From DASXYU01 sp036502295 (lineage in GTDB: Bacteria; Actinomycetota; Actinomycetes; Mycobacteriales; Jatrophihabitantaceae), in the NCBI GenBank assembly GCA_036502295.1, contig DASXYU010000085.1, forward strand, positions 1 through 64,000: a stretch of 64,000 nt of DNA, written 5' to 3'. The notes under the pieces were generated by a model. That model was not told the DNA's origin, did not search any database, and saw nothing but the letters and a program-made list of their open reading frames with translations. A program made the translations under genes and the position numbers. Below are positions 1 to 9,056 of this stretch, in pieces (position 1 is the stretch's first letter; every line of letters begins with the position of its first letter).

Positions 1-954
1 CTCGCCGCCAACACCGCCTTCAACGGCTTCCCGCTGCTCGGTTCGATCCTCGCCCGCGACAAGAACCTGCCGAACCAGCTCAACAACCGCGGCGACCGGC
101 TCGCCTACAGCAACGGCATCGTGATGCTGGCGATCGTCGCCAGTGTCCTCATCTTCATCTACAAGGCGGATGTCACCCGCCTCATCCAGCTCTACATCAT
201 CGGCGTCTTCTGCTCCTTCACCCTCGGGCAGACCGGCATGGTGCGGCATTGGAATCGGCTGCTGCGCACCGAGCGCGATCCCAATGAGCGGCGCCGGTTC
301 TACCGGTCGCGCATCATCAACACCGTCGGCGCGTCACTGTCAGGGCTCGTCCTCGTCATCGTCGTCATCACGAAGTTCACCAAGGGCGCCTACCTGGTGT
401 TGATCGCGATGCCGATCCTCTACGTACTGATGCGGGCAATCAACAAGCACTACACGCGCGTCGCCGACGAGCTGCAGGTGGTCGACCGGGGGCTCGTCCT
501 GCCGTCGCGCAACCACATCGTCGTGTTGGTGTCGAAGGTGCACAAGCCGACGCTGCGGGCGCTGGCCTATGCGCGAGCGGCCCGTCCCGACACGTTGACG
601 GCTCTCACCGTGAACATCGACGACGAATCGACGCGCGGACTGCTCGCAGAGTGGGAGCGGCTGGACATGCCGATTTCACTCACCGTCCTCGAGTCGCCTT
701 ATCGCGAGATCACCCGCCCGGTGATCGGCTACGTGAAGAAGCTGCGCGCCGATCGTCCTCGCGACCTCGTGAACGTCTACGTCCCCGAGTACGTCGTCGG
801 GCACTGGTGGGAGCAGTTGCTGCACAACCAGACCGCGATGCGCCTGAAGGCGCGTCTGCTGTATCAGCCCGGTGTGATGGTGACGAGCGTGCCGTGGCAG
901 ATGGAGTCGGTGGGGCATCCCGCGCAGCCGCCTGTCCCCCTCGATACGCACTGA
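1..954 (+). CDS. APC-family amino acid permease, 3' part
   Basis: The reading frame is open from base 1, so the gene begins before the window; about 317 C-terminal residues are present. The first visible residues (AANTAFNGFPLLGSILARD) are typical of the late membrane helices of actinobacterial APC-superfamily permeases. Two hydrophobic stretches follow (near MLAIVASVLIFIYK and the LSGLVLVIVVITKF segment), then a soluble C-terminal domain of about 170 residues containing HIVVLVSKVHKPTLRAL and ending in a proline-rich tail. It would be an integral membrane transporter; the substrate cannot be told. The stop lies 2 nt before the next start, so the methyltransferase gene is probably cotranscribed. 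Confidence is high for the family and low for the substrate. Confidence 0.85.
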   Translation, partial: LAANTAFNGFPLLGSILARDKNLPNQLNNRGDRLAYSNGIVMLAIVASVLIFIYKADVTRLIQLYIIGVFCSFTLGQTGMVRHWNRLLRTERDPNERRRFYRSRIINTVGASLSGLVLVIVVITKFTKGAYLVLIAMPILYVLMRAINKHYTRVADELQVVDRGLVLPSRNHIVVLVSKVHKPTLRALAYARAARPDTLTALTVNIDDESTRGLLAEWERLDMPISLTVLESPYREITRPVIGYVKKLRADRPRDLVNVYVPEYVVGHWWEQLLHNQTAMRLKARLLYQPGVMVTSVPWQMESVGHPAQPPVPLDTH

Positions 955-956
955 GC

Positions 957-2216
957 ATGTTCACACCCGGCGACATCGTCGAACTGGAGGTGGGCGCACC
1001 GGCCCACGGCGGATTCTGCGTGAGCCGGGTCGAGGGTCGAGGCGTCTGCTTCGTCAGCCATGCGCTGCCCGGTGAGCTGGTGCGGGCGCGAGTCACCGAG
1101 GACCGCGGTGGCAGCTTCTTCCGCGCCGACGCGATCGAGGTCCTGCGTGCCTCGCCCGACCGGGTGACTCCGCCGTGTCCCCATGCCGGTCCGGGGCGCT
1201 GCGGCGGCTGCGACTGGCAGCACGCGTCGGGCGATGCGCAGCGGCGGCTGAAGGAGTCGGTGGTCCGCGAGCAGTTCCGGCGCCTGGCGAAGTATGAGCT
1301 GCCCGACTCGTTCCTCGTCGAGCCGTTGCCGGCGGGTAGCGGGGATGAGGTGTTGCTCGGCTGGCGGTCACGGATCACCTACGCGGTGGATGAGGACGGC
1401 CGGCCCGGGCTGCACAGGCATCGCTCCACGGAGGTCGAGCGCATCGAGCGCTGTCCGCTGGGTGTTCCCGGCGTCGGCGACAGCGACGTCCTCGCGCAGC
1501 AGTGGCCGGGCCTGCTCGGCGTCGCGGTCGTACAGGACGGCACCGGTGAGCAGGCCGTCATCGCGCACCGACCCGGCGTCGGGCGGCAGAGCAGAGGACG
1601 GCGTCCTCCTGATCGGCTCGAGGTCATCGCAGGCGCGGAGACGCTCACCTTCCGCGTCCTCGGGCGCGAGCTGCAGGTCGCAGCCACCGGCTTCTGGCAG
1701 GTGCACCCGAATGCGTTGCACACCTTCACGACTGCGCTGCTCGACGGCACGCGGCCGCAGCCGGGGGAGGGCGTCCTCGACCTCTATGCCGGAGCCGGCG
1801 CGTTGACGGTGGCGCTGGCCGCCGCCGTGGGGCAGACCGGCCGCGCCGTGGGCATCGAGTCCGACCACCGCGCCGTCGCCGATGCGGCCACCGCTCTGGC
1901 GGCGATGCCGTGGGCCCGCGTCCTGCCCGGGCGCCTCGACGAGACCTCGATCGAGCGGATGCTCGAGCTCGCCGACCTGAGCCCGGACGTCATCGTCCTG
2001 GACCCGCCGCGTGCCGGAGCCGGGCAGGCTGTGATGCGCGCACTGCTCGATCGCGGGCCGCGGGTGATCGGTTATGTCGCCTGCGATCCCGCTGCGCTGG
2101 CCCGCGACGCGGCGGTGGCGTTCGCCGCGGGGTGGCAGCTGGATTCGTTACGCGGATTCGATGCTTTTCCGATGACCCACCATGTGGAGTGCGTCGCCAC
2201 GTTCACACGGCTATGA
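957..2216 (+). CDS. TrmA/RumA-family class I SAM-dependent RNA m5U methyltransferase
   Basis: A 419-residue protein with an N-terminal TRAM-like domain (about residues 1-65), a [4Fe-4S]-type cysteine cluster (C74, C82, C85 in the CGGCDWQH context, with a later Cys in RIERCPLG) and a C-terminal Rossmann methyltransferase domain. The domain has the SAM loop DLYAGAGALTVALA, the DPPRAG motif and the catalytic-cysteine segment YVACDPAAL. By family it methylates uridine C5 in tRNA or rRNA. The ATG at 957 is preferred over upstream in-frame starts because it sits 2 nt after the permease stop and begins with the TRAM domain; the upstream extension overlaps the permease and resembles no family member. 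Which RNA is modified is unknown. Confidence 0.9.
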   Translation: MFTPGDIVELEVGAPAHGGFCVSRVEGRGVCFVSHALPGELVRARVTEDRGGSFFRADAIEVLRASPDRVTPPCPHAGPGRCGGCDWQHASGDAQRRLKESVVREQFRRLAKYELPDSFLVEPLPAGSGDEVLLGWRSRITYAVDEDGRPGLHRHRSTEVERIERCPLGVPGVGDSDVLAQQWPGLLGVAVVQDGTGEQAVIAHRPGVGRQSRGRRPPDRLEVIAGAETLTFRVLGRELQVAATGFWQVHPNALHTFTTALLDGTRPQPGEGVLDLYAGAGALTVALAAAVGQTGRAVGIESDHRAVADAATALAAMPWARVLPGRLDETSIERMLELADLSPDVIVLDPPRAGAGQAVMRALLDRGPRVIGYVACDPAALARDAAVAFAAGWQLDSLRGFDAFPMTHHVECVATFTRL

Positions 2217-2236
2217 CAAAGGTAGGATTTCGGTCC

Positions 2237-4210
2237 ATGGCGCCAGTTCTCGACCGGATCGCGTCCCCAGCCGATCTTCGCAACCTGGACGGTGACGAAC
2301 TTGCGCTGCTCGCCACCGAGATCCGGGACCTTTTGGTCGATTCGGTCTCGAAGCTGCGTACCGGCCACCTCGGGCCGAACCTCGGGGCGGTCGAGCTCAC
2401 CATCGCCCTGCACCGCATCTTCGACTCGCCGACCGAGCCGATCCTCTGGGACGTCGGCCACCAGGCATACGTGCACAAGATCCTCACCGGCCGCGCCGGG
2501 CAGATGGAGACGCTGCGCCAGAGGGGCGGCCTCTCCGGCTATCCGAACCGCGCCGAGAGCAAGCACGACTGGATCGAGAACTCCCACGCCTCGACCGCAC
2601 TGTCCTATGCCGACGGCATGGCGAAGGCATTCGAGATCCGCGGCGACTCGCGCCCCGTCGTCGCTGTGGTCGGTGACGGCGCCCTCACCGGCGGCATGGT
2701 CTGGGAGGCGCTGAACAACATTGCCGGCGCCGACCGTCCGGTGATCGTCGTCGTCAATGACAACGGCCGCTCCTACTCGCCGACCATCGGCGGTATCGCC
2801 GAGCGCCTCTCCGGCCTGCGGCTGCGTCCTGAGTACGAGCAGATGCTCGGCCGGGTGAAGCGCACCCTGAAACGCACCCCGGTCGTCGGCCAGCCGATGT
2901 ATGACGCGCTGCACGGCATGAAGCGCGGCATCAAGGACGTCATCGCGCCGCAGGGGCTCTTCGAGGACCTCGGCCTGAAGTACCTCGGCCCGGTGGACGG
3001 GCATGACATCGCTGCCCTCGAGCACGCATTCACGCTGGCGCGCGGCTTCGGCGGCCCGGTAGTGGTGCACGCCGTCACCCGCAAGGGCTTCGGCTATGCC
3101 CCCGCCGAGAACGACGAGGCCGACCAGCTGCACCAGTGGAAGCCGCTTGACCCGGACACCGGCCGTGTCGTCCCCAAGGCGGGGCGCACATGGACCGCTG
3201 TCTTCAGCGAGCAGATCGTGGCGCTGGGCGAGGAACGCGATGACATCGTGGCCATCACCGCTGCGATGTGCGAGCCCACCGGCCTCGGTGAGTTCAGCCG
3301 TCGCTTCCCGCAGCGGTTCTTCGACGTCGGAATCGCCGAGCAGCACGCCCTCACCTCAGCCGCGGGGCTTGCCTCTGCCGGCCTGCACCCTGTAGTCGCG
3401 GTCTATGCCACCTTCCTCAACCGCGCCTTCGACCAGCTGCTGATGGATGTCGCGCTGCACAAGCTGCCGGTGACGGTCGTCCTCGACCGGGCCGGGATCA
3501 CCGGCGATGACGGCCCGAGCCACAACGGCGTGTGGGACCTCGCCATCCTCGGAGTCGTCCCGGGTCTTAAGATCGCGGCGCCGCGCGACGAGCGGACGAT
3601 GCGCGAGGAACTCGCCGAGGCCGTCGCGATCACGACACCGACGGTGGTGCGCTTTCCGAAGACGCCGATGGGCGAGTCGATCGCCACGCTGCGCTCGGTC
3701 GGCGGAGTCGACATCCTCAGTGAGGACGGACAAGGTCACGTCGACGTTCTCATCATGGCGGTGGGGGCGACGGCGCGCGACGGGCTCGAGGCGGCGAACG
3801 CGGTTCGGCAGGCCGGTTACAGCGCCCGGGTCGTCGATCCGCGCTGGGTGCAGCCAGTGCCAGCGACGATGGTCGACCTCGCGAAGACCGCCGGCCTCGT
3901 CGTGACCGTCGAGGACGGTGTTGTCACTGGCGGTGCCGGTTCGCGTTTGGCGCTGCGGCTTTCCGAGGTAGGACTAGACGTGCCGGTGCGCCATCTCGGG
4001 ATGCCGGCCGAGTTCCCCGATCACGGCAGCGTCGCCGATGTGAAGACCTGGGCGGGACTGACCGTCCCCGACCTGGGTCGTCGGATCGTGGAATGGGCGA
4101 CGGTAGCCGTAACTCGCGGCGCACCCTCGCCCGAGAGCGAGGCGACGGCGGCGGGCGAACCGGGCTCGCCCTCGAAGGAGGAGAGCGCTGATGCGAGTAC
4201 TGGTCATTGA
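2237..4210 (+). CDS. dxs: 1-deoxy-D-xylulose-5-phosphate synthase
   Basis: A 657-residue thiamine-diphosphate enzyme that condenses pyruvate and glyceraldehyde 3-phosphate, the first step of the MEP isoprenoid pathway. The N-terminus LDRIASPADLRNL is characteristic. The TPP/Mg motif is GDGALTGGMVWEALNN, and the transketolase pyrimidine-binding domain contains GIAEQHALTSAAGLA and DRAGITGDDGPSHNG. The C-terminal domain is complete. The ATG at 2237 is chosen over the in-frame ATG at 2213 because AAAGGTAGG lies at a suitable distance upstream and the family N-terminus begins there. The 3' end overlaps the response-regulator gene by 20 nt, suggesting coupled translation. Confidence 0.96.
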   Translation: MAPVLDRIASPADLRNLDGDELALLATEIRDLLVDSVSKLRTGHLGPNLGAVELTIALHRIFDSPTEPILWDVGHQAYVHKILTGRAGQMETLRQRGGLSGYPNRAESKHDWIENSHASTALSYADGMAKAFEIRGDSRPVVAVVGDGALTGGMVWEALNNIAGADRPVIVVVNDNGRSYSPTIGGIAERLSGLRLRPEYEQMLGRVKRTLKRTPVVGQPMYDALHGMKRGIKDVIAPQGLFEDLGLKYLGPVDGHDIAALEHAFTLARGFGGPVVVHAVTRKGFGYAPAENDEADQLHQWKPLDPDTGRVVPKAGRTWTAVFSEQIVALGEERDDIVAITAAMCEPTGLGEFSRRFPQRFFDVGIAEQHALTSAAGLASAGLHPVVAVYATFLNRAFDQLLMDVALHKLPVTVVLDRAGITGDDGPSHNGVWDLAILGVVPGLKIAAPRDERTMREELAEAVAITTPTVVRFPKTPMGESIATLRSVGGVDILSEDGQGHVDVLIMAVGATARDGLEAANAVRQAGYSARVVDPRWVQPVPATMVDLAKTAGLVVTVEDGVVTGGAGSRLALRLSEVGLDVPVRHLGMPAEFPDHGSVADVKTWAGLTVPDLGRRIVEWATVAVTRGAPSPESEATAAGEPGSPSKEESADASTGH

Positions 4211-4928
4211 GGACGAGGTCCAGCTCGCCGAGGCCGTAGCCCGCGGCCTACGGCGCGAAGGCATGGCGGTGGACATCGCCGTCGACGGCGACGAGGGCTA
4301 CCGCAAGGCGGTATCGACGCGGTACGACGTGCTGGTGCTCGACCGCGACCTGCCGGGGATGAGCGGGGATGACATCTGCCGCAAGGTCTCCGGCGAGAGC
4401 GAACTGACACGCGTGCTGATGCTCACTGCGAGCGGCACTGTGCGCGACAAGGTCGAGGGACTGGAGCTCGGCGCTGACGACTACCTGCCGAAGCCCTTCG
4501 CCTTCGCGGAGCTGGTTGCCCGCGTCCGCGCGCTCGGTCGGCGCTCGACGCCGGCCGCTCCGCCCGTCCTCGCCGTGGACGACGTAGTCCTCGACCCGGC
4601 CAAGCGGACGGTGACACGCAGCGAGCGTCCGGTCGACCTCACCCGCAAGGAGTTCGGTGTGCTCGAGACGCTGCTCTCGGCACAGGGGGCAGTGGTGAGC
4701 AGCGAGGAACTGCTGGAGCGGGTCTGGGACGAGCACGCCGACCCGTTCACCACCACGGTTCGCGTCACGATGATGACGCTGCGCCGCAAACTCGGTGAGC
4801 CCGCGCTCATCGACACCGTTGTCGGTTCCGGCTATCGGATCGACCCGGGCATCGGCTCGATGGATGACGTGGCGGATGACGTGGCGGAAGGCGCCGGCAC
4901 GACGCCGGACGGCGCCGCCAGCGCATAA
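4191..4928 (+). CDS. OmpR/PhoB-family response regulator
   Basis: A 245-residue regulator with an N-terminal receiver domain (acidic pair in IEDE, phospho-acceptor D51 in VLDRDLPG, conserved K101 in LPKPF) and a C-terminal winged-helix DNA-binding domain (LTRKEFGVLETLLS through TVVGSGYRID). It overlaps dxs by 20 nt and is followed 4 nt later by the histidine kinase, its likely partner. GGAGGAG lies just upstream of the ATG. The C-terminus carries an acidic DDVADDVAEGAG tail. Target genes cannot be inferred. Confidence 0.95.
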   Translation: MRVLVIEDEVQLAEAVARGLRREGMAVDIAVDGDEGYRKAVSTRYDVLVLDRDLPGMSGDDICRKVSGESELTRVLMLTASGTVRDKVEGLELGADDYLPKPFAFAELVARVRALGRRSTPAAPPVLAVDDVVLDPAKRTVTRSERPVDLTRKEFGVLETLLSAQGAVVSSEELLERVWDEHADPFTTTVRVTMMTLRRKLGEPALIDTVVGSGYRIDPGIGSMDDVADDVAEGAGTTPDGAASA

Positions 4929-4932
4929 CACC

Positions 4933-5994
4933 GTGCGCCTCGTCCGTCCGACGCTGCGCTTTCGCATGGCGTTGTTGTACGGCGCGCTCGTCCTACTCGT
5001 CGGTATCGCGATGCTGGTCGTCGCGGGCCTTCTGCTGAATGCTGCGCTTGACCGGCCGACGCACAGCGACGCCCTGAACTACCTGGTGACGTGGGGGTTG
5101 ATCTACTTCGCGATCATCGTCCTGGCCGCGGCCGTCGCGGGCTATCTGCTGGCGAAGCAGGCGTTGCGTCCCATCGCGGCGCTCACCCGGACCGCGCAGT
5201 CGCTCTCCACCGACAACCTCAACCAGCGCATCGAGCTGGAGGGACCGGCCGATGAGTTGCGTGAACTGGCGGACACCTTCGATGAGATGCTCGGCCGGCT
5301 CAACGCGGCCTTCGACAGCCAGAAGATGTTCGTCGCCAATGCCAGCCACGAACTGCGCACGCCGTTGTCGGTGATCAGGACCGAGCTCGAGGTGACGCTG
5401 AGTGACCCCGACGCGGACGTCACGGAGCTGCGCCGCATGGGCGATGTGGTGGCCGGTGCGACGGACCGCGCGCAGCGGCTGGTGACGTCGCTGCTGACCC
5501 TGGCTCGCTTGCAGGCGGTGCAGACCGGCGCGCTGGAGGTCCGCGAGGAGGTGGAGCTTTCGGCGATCGTCCCGCACGTCCTCGACGCGGTGGCGGGGGA
5601 GGCCGAGGCGAAGGGCATCACGGTCGAGACGGAGCTCGAAACGTCGACGACGATCGGCGATCCTGGACTGCTGGAGCGGCTCATCGGCAACATGGTCGAG
5701 AACGCGATCCGGCACAACACTCCCGACGGCTGGCTGCGCATCACCACGCGGCAGACCAACGATCGGGCGTGGCTGCACGTGTCCAACGGTGGGGCGGTCA
5801 TCCCGCAGTCCGATGTGGACGCCTTGTTCCAGCCGTTCCGGCGCGGAGGACGGTCTCGGACGGCGACACGAGGCGCCGGGCTCGGGCTGGCGATCGTGCG
5901 CCTCATCGTGGAGGCGCACCGCGGCAAGGTGCAGGCCGTGGCGCCGCCCTTCGGCGGCCTCGCGATCCGCATCGAACTCCCACGACCTGCCTGA
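4933..5994 (+). CDS. HAMP-containing sensor histidine kinase
   Basis: A 353-residue membrane kinase. There are two N-terminal transmembrane helices (about residues 13-37 and 53-74) with only a short extracytoplasmic loop, then a HAMP segment. The HisKA dimerisation domain has phospho-accepting H139 in NASHELRTPLS, and the HATPase domain has N-box MVENAIRHN and G-box GAGLGLAIVRLI. The short loop suggests sensing within the membrane or through the HAMP. The start is GTG at 4933, 4 nt after the regulator stop; ATG 4966 is a possible alternative. It forms a two-component operon with the preceding response regulator. Confidence 0.94.
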   Translation: MRLVRPTLRFRMALLYGALVLLVGIAMLVVAGLLLNAALDRPTHSDALNYLVTWGLIYFAIIVLAAAVAGYLLAKQALRPIAALTRTAQSLSTDNLNQRIELEGPADELRELADTFDEMLGRLNAAFDSQKMFVANASHELRTPLSVIRTELEVTLSDPDADVTELRRMGDVVAGATDRAQRLVTSLLTLARLQAVQTGALEVREEVELSAIVPHVLDAVAGEAEAKGITVETELETSTTIGDPGLLERLIGNMVENAIRHNTPDGWLRITTRQTNDRAWLHVSNGGAVIPQSDVDALFQPFRRGGRSRTATRGAGLGLAIVRLIVEAHRGKVQAVAPPFGGLAIRIELPRPA

Positions 5995-6026
5995 GCAGCA
6001 TTCGTAACGATTCATGTCCTGCTTGG

Positions 6027-6800
6027 TCAGACGCCGTTGGCGCCTCCGTCGACGAAGAAAAGAGAGCCCGTCGAGAACTTGGAGGCATCCGATAGCAGCC
6101 AAGCGGCTTGTTCGGCGATGTCCTCGGGTTGACCGACGTGCCCGATGGGCTGGCCGTCTTCGAGCGCTTTGGCGAGTACTGGGTCATGTATGACGGCTTC
6201 GAGCATAGGAGTGTGGATCGTGCCGGGCAGGATTGCATTGACTCGGATGCCGCGAGAGGCATACTCCAGCGAGGCAGATCGAGTCAGCCCGACAACTCCG
6301 TGCTTGCTGGTGACGTAGGCGGGCATGCCGGGTTCGGCCTTGTACCCAGCCAGAGAAGAGGTGTTCACGATCGATCCACCGCCATGTTCGAGCAGGTAGC
6401 TGATCTCATGCTTGAGGCAGTAGAAGATGCCGGTCAGATTGATGCCCAGCGTCCGGTTCCAGTCCTCGGCGCTGGTTCGGTGCAGCTCGGATTGGGGCCC
6501 GACTCCGGCATTGTTGAACGCGCCGTTCAGACCGCCGAATGCCTTCACCGTGTGAGCAACCAGTGCCTGGACATCGGCTTCCGACAACACGTCGGTGTGT
6601 ACGAACAGTGCCGTGCCGCCGTCGGCCTCGATCTGCTTGACCGTCAGTTCGCCGCCTTCGTCGTTGACGTCTGCGACGGCTACCGCCGCCCCTCGGGCTG
6701 CGAGCAGAATTGCGGCTGCGCGGCCGATGCCGCTCCCGGCGCCGGTGACAATCAGGGACTTTCCCGTGAGGTCGAGCATGCGATAAGCGGTGTTTGTCAT
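6027..6800 (-). CDS. SDR-family NAD(P)-dependent oxidoreductase
   Basis: A 257-residue classical short-chain dehydrogenase: TGAGSGIG cofactor loop at about residues 19-26, NNAGVG, and the catalytic Y-x3-K in YVTSKHG. The C-terminal FFVDGGANGV is the usual SDR end. An excellent AGGAGG lies 5 nt before the ATG. It is the last gene of the leftward run SBP - ATPase - permease - CaiB - SDR, 64 nt after the CaiB stop. An alcohol or hydroxyacyl-CoA oxidation in the catabolic island is likely; the substrate is not predictable. Confidence 0.9.
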   Translation of the reverse strand: MTNTAYRMLDLTGKSLIVTGAGSGIGRAAAILLAARGAAVAVADVNDEGGELTVKQIEADGGTALFVHTDVLSEADVQALVAHTVKAFGGLNGAFNNAGVGPQSELHRTSAEDWNRTLGINLTGIFYCLKHEISYLLEHGGGSIVNTSSLAGYKAEPGMPAYVTSKHGVVGLTRSASLEYASRGIRVNAILPGTIHTPMLEAVIHDPVLAKALEDGQPIGHVGQPEDIAEQAAWLLSDASKFSTGSLFFVDGGANGV

Positions 6801-6864
6801 TGCGTCCTCCTAGATCTTGATACGGATGTTTTCGTCCTCGACGGCTGTTCGGCGTTACTGGCCA

Positions 6865-8004
6865 CTACGTGATCACGCCTGACTCACGAAGTACGGCCAA
6901 GTCGGCCTCGGTGTAGTCCAGTTGCCGCATAATCTCTAACCCGTCAGTCGGTATAGCGCCGGCGGCGACACCAGTTGCAGTAGCGGAAAACCGCGGTGCC
7001 GGTGCAGCTACCGGTTTGCCTTCGAACTCGGCGTAGGCATGCCGTGCGGCATTGTGCGGATGTGCTGGGGCTTCGGTAAGGGTCAGGACAGGCGCTACGC
7101 ACGCATCCAGGGGAGTAAATAGTTCTGCCCACTCGTCACGAGTTCGGGTCCTGAAGGCGTCGGTGAGCCATGACTGCAAGACGAGCGCCTGTCTGTGGTC
7201 GTACGGTGATGGCACGGTGGCCGAATCGGAGCCGAGGGCGTTGCAGAGTGTCGCCCAAAACTGTGGCTCAATAGCGCCGATTGCCACCCAGCGACCATCG
7301 GCACACTCATAGCAACGGTAGTTCGGGCTGCCGCCGTCGAGCAGATTCGACTCCCGCTCGTCACGCCACGAACCAGAGTCGAGCAGTGTCCGTGTCATCG
7401 TTCCGAGGTACGCGGCACCCTCCGTCATCGCAGCGTCGAGCACTTGACCGACACCGGATTCTCGGGCGTGAAGTATTGCTGCCAACAACCCCATGCCCAG
7501 CACCAGTGAACCACCGGCAAGGTCTGCCAGGTAGTTCACCGGTGGCACCGGTGGTCCCTGCCTCGCGCCGATCCCGTGTAACAGACCGGAGATGGCGAGG
7601 TAGGTGATGTCGTGACCCGCGGTGCGCGCGAGCGGCCCGTCCTGGCCCCAACCGGTGAGTCGTCCGTAGACGAGGCGACGGTTGCGGGAGAGCACTTCGT
7701 CGGGGCCGACACCGAGCCGCTCGGCGACGCCGGGGCGAAATCCCTCTATCAACGCATCGGATCGTTCGGCGAGGCGAAGAACCACCTCGCTCGCCCCGTG
7801 CGCTTGGAGGTCCAACTCAAGCTGTCGTCGTCCTCGGCCGAGTGGGCCTCCGACGAAGACCTCCTCGAGGCCACTGCGCTTTGCGCGCGGCTTTTGGATT
7901 CGGACCACCTCCGCACCGAGGTCAGCCAGCATCATGCCGAGGAACGGCACGGGTCCAATCGCAGGCAACTCCAGCACGGTTACACCGCTGAGCGGTCCAT
8001 TCAT
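6865..8004 (-). CDS. CaiB/BaiF-family CoA-transferase (first copy)
   Basis: A 379-residue family III CoA-transferase. The N-terminal LSGVTVLELPAIGPVPFLG and MMLADLGAEVVRI are typical of the racemase/CaiB group, with GRLTGWGQDGPLARTAGHDI further on. By similarity of layout it resembles alpha-methylacyl-CoA racemase-like members: the aspartate is in the H-D-I-T-Y segment. The family either moves CoA between carboxylates or epimerises 2-methylacyl-CoA. GAGGAGG lies before the ATG, and the gene starts 11 nt after the permease stop, so it is cotranscribed with the importer. A second family member is at 14313-15434. Confidence 0.9.
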   Translation of the reverse strand: MNGPLSGVTVLELPAIGPVPFLGMMLADLGAEVVRIQKPRAKRSGLEEVFVGGPLGRGRRQLELDLQAHGASEVVLRLAERSDALIEGFRPGVAERLGVGPDEVLSRNRRLVYGRLTGWGQDGPLARTAGHDITYLAISGLLHGIGARQGPPVPPVNYLADLAGGSLVLGMGLLAAILHARESGVGQVLDAAMTEGAAYLGTMTRTLLDSGSWRDERESNLLDGGSPNYRCYECADGRWVAIGAIEPQFWATLCNALGSDSATVPSPYDHRQALVLQSWLTDAFRTRTRDEWAELFTPLDACVAPVLTLTEAPAHPHNAARHAYAEFEGKPVAAPAPRFSATATGVAAGAIPTDGLEIMRQLDYTEADLAVLRESGVIT

Positions 8005-8015
8005 GTCCTTCCTCC

Positions 8016-9056
8016 TCAGGCGCCTCGACGCTTACGCCGAAAGGCTGCCGATGCGCCGACCGCAAGGATCAATGCGCCACCGTCGGAGACTCCCGAGACC
8101 CACGTAGCCGCGCCACCGAGGGTGAGTCCGCTGACGATGACGGCCACGAGAATCAATCCCAGGATCGTTCCGATGACGTTGAATTGTCCTGGCGTCCATG
8201 TGGACGCCCCGAGGTAGACGGCGGCAAGTGCCGGCAGAAGGACGCCGATGCCGGTTGCTCCGGGGATCGCGCTGCCCTGTTGTGCCAGCAGAAGGACACC
8301 GGCCGCCGCAGCGAGGCCGCCTGAGGTCATGTAGCTGGTCAGCACCAGTCGATCAACGCGTACACCAACCAGCCGAGCCGCCTGGTTCGACGAGCCGATC
8401 GCGACCAGCCGGCGGCCGAACGGCGTCTGAGTCACGACGTAGCCGGCTGCCAGAGCAATGAGCAACGCCACGACAGCGAGCCATGGAACTCCCCAGAGTG
8501 TCGCGGTCCCGAAGTCCACCAAGTGCTGCGAGAAGCCGGATGAGATGCTTAGATTGTGGCTGTACCAGCTCTGCAGCCCGTCGAGCACAGTCGCCGAGCC
8601 GAGCGTGGCGATGAGTCCGTTGAGTCCGAACCGGGTGACGAGCAGGCCATTGACGGCACCGATCAACAGCCCGATGACCAAGACGACCACGATGGCTTCG
8701 CCGAGGTTCCACCCATCCCGTGCCATGAATCCTGCGGTGAGCATCGAGGTCAGGCTCGCTGTCGACCCGACTGAGAGGTCGAAGTTATTGCTCAAGAGCG
8801 GGATCATCAGCGCCAGTGCGATGACCAGGTTCACCGCTTGGGAGCTGCCGATGATCTGCCAGTTGCGAACGGTCGCGAAGGTGTTCGGGTACTTCGCAGA
8901 CCATGCGACGGTAATCGCGATAAGCAAGACCAGGAGGCCGAATCGCTCACCGAAAGACAGCCATCGCGCCCCGTTCGGCCATCGTGAGGCACGCCGCGCG
9001 CTGACCGGATCAGATGGCGTGGACTCGGTGGGCTGCGTCGTTGCTGTCACTGTCAT
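8016..9056 (-). CDS. Ribose-type (RbsC/BPD_transp_2) ABC transporter permease
   Basis: A 346-residue membrane protein with about 8-10 hydrophobic segments. Family hallmarks are NNFDLSVGS (the usual GGIDLSVGS), LIGAVNGLLVTRFGLNGLIATLGSATVLDG split around the short periplasmic loop, and TPFGRRLVAIGSSNQAARL-like text before VRVDRLVLTSYM. It would form the importer channel with the ATPase encoded upstream. The ATG at 9056 overlaps the ATPase stop as ATGA; the longer in-frame start inside the ATPase gene is not needed. Confidence 0.93.
   Translation of the reverse strand: MTVTATTQPTESTPSDPVSARRASRWPNGARWLSFGERFGLLVLLIAITVAWSAKYPNTFATVRNWQIIGSSQAVNLVIALALMIPLLSNNFDLSVGSTASLTSMLTAGFMARDGWNLGEAIVVVLVIGLLIGAVNGLLVTRFGLNGLIATLGSATVLDGLQSWYSHNLSISSGFSQHLVDFGTATLWGVPWLAVVALLIALAAGYVVTQTPFGRRLVAIGSSNQAARLVGVRVDRLVLTSYMTSGGLAAAAGVLLLAQQGSAIPGATGIGVLLPALAAVYLGASTWTPGQFNVIGTILGLILVAVIVSGLTLGGAATWVSGVSDGGALILAVGASAAFRRKRRGA

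Noticed and set aside
651..956. N-terminal extension of the RNA methyltransferase
   Set aside because: Overlaps the permease in another frame and lies before the TRAM domain; the ATG at 957 is the natural start.
2072..3346. 424-codon open frame antisense to dxs
   Set aside because: High-GC codon bias opens the opposite frame; the sense strand is a clear dxs with all motifs and the antisense translation resembles nothing.
4993..6102. 369-codon frame antisense to the histidine kinase
   Set aside because: Shadow of the kinase gene; no RBS, Arg/His-rich composition typical of antisense frames.
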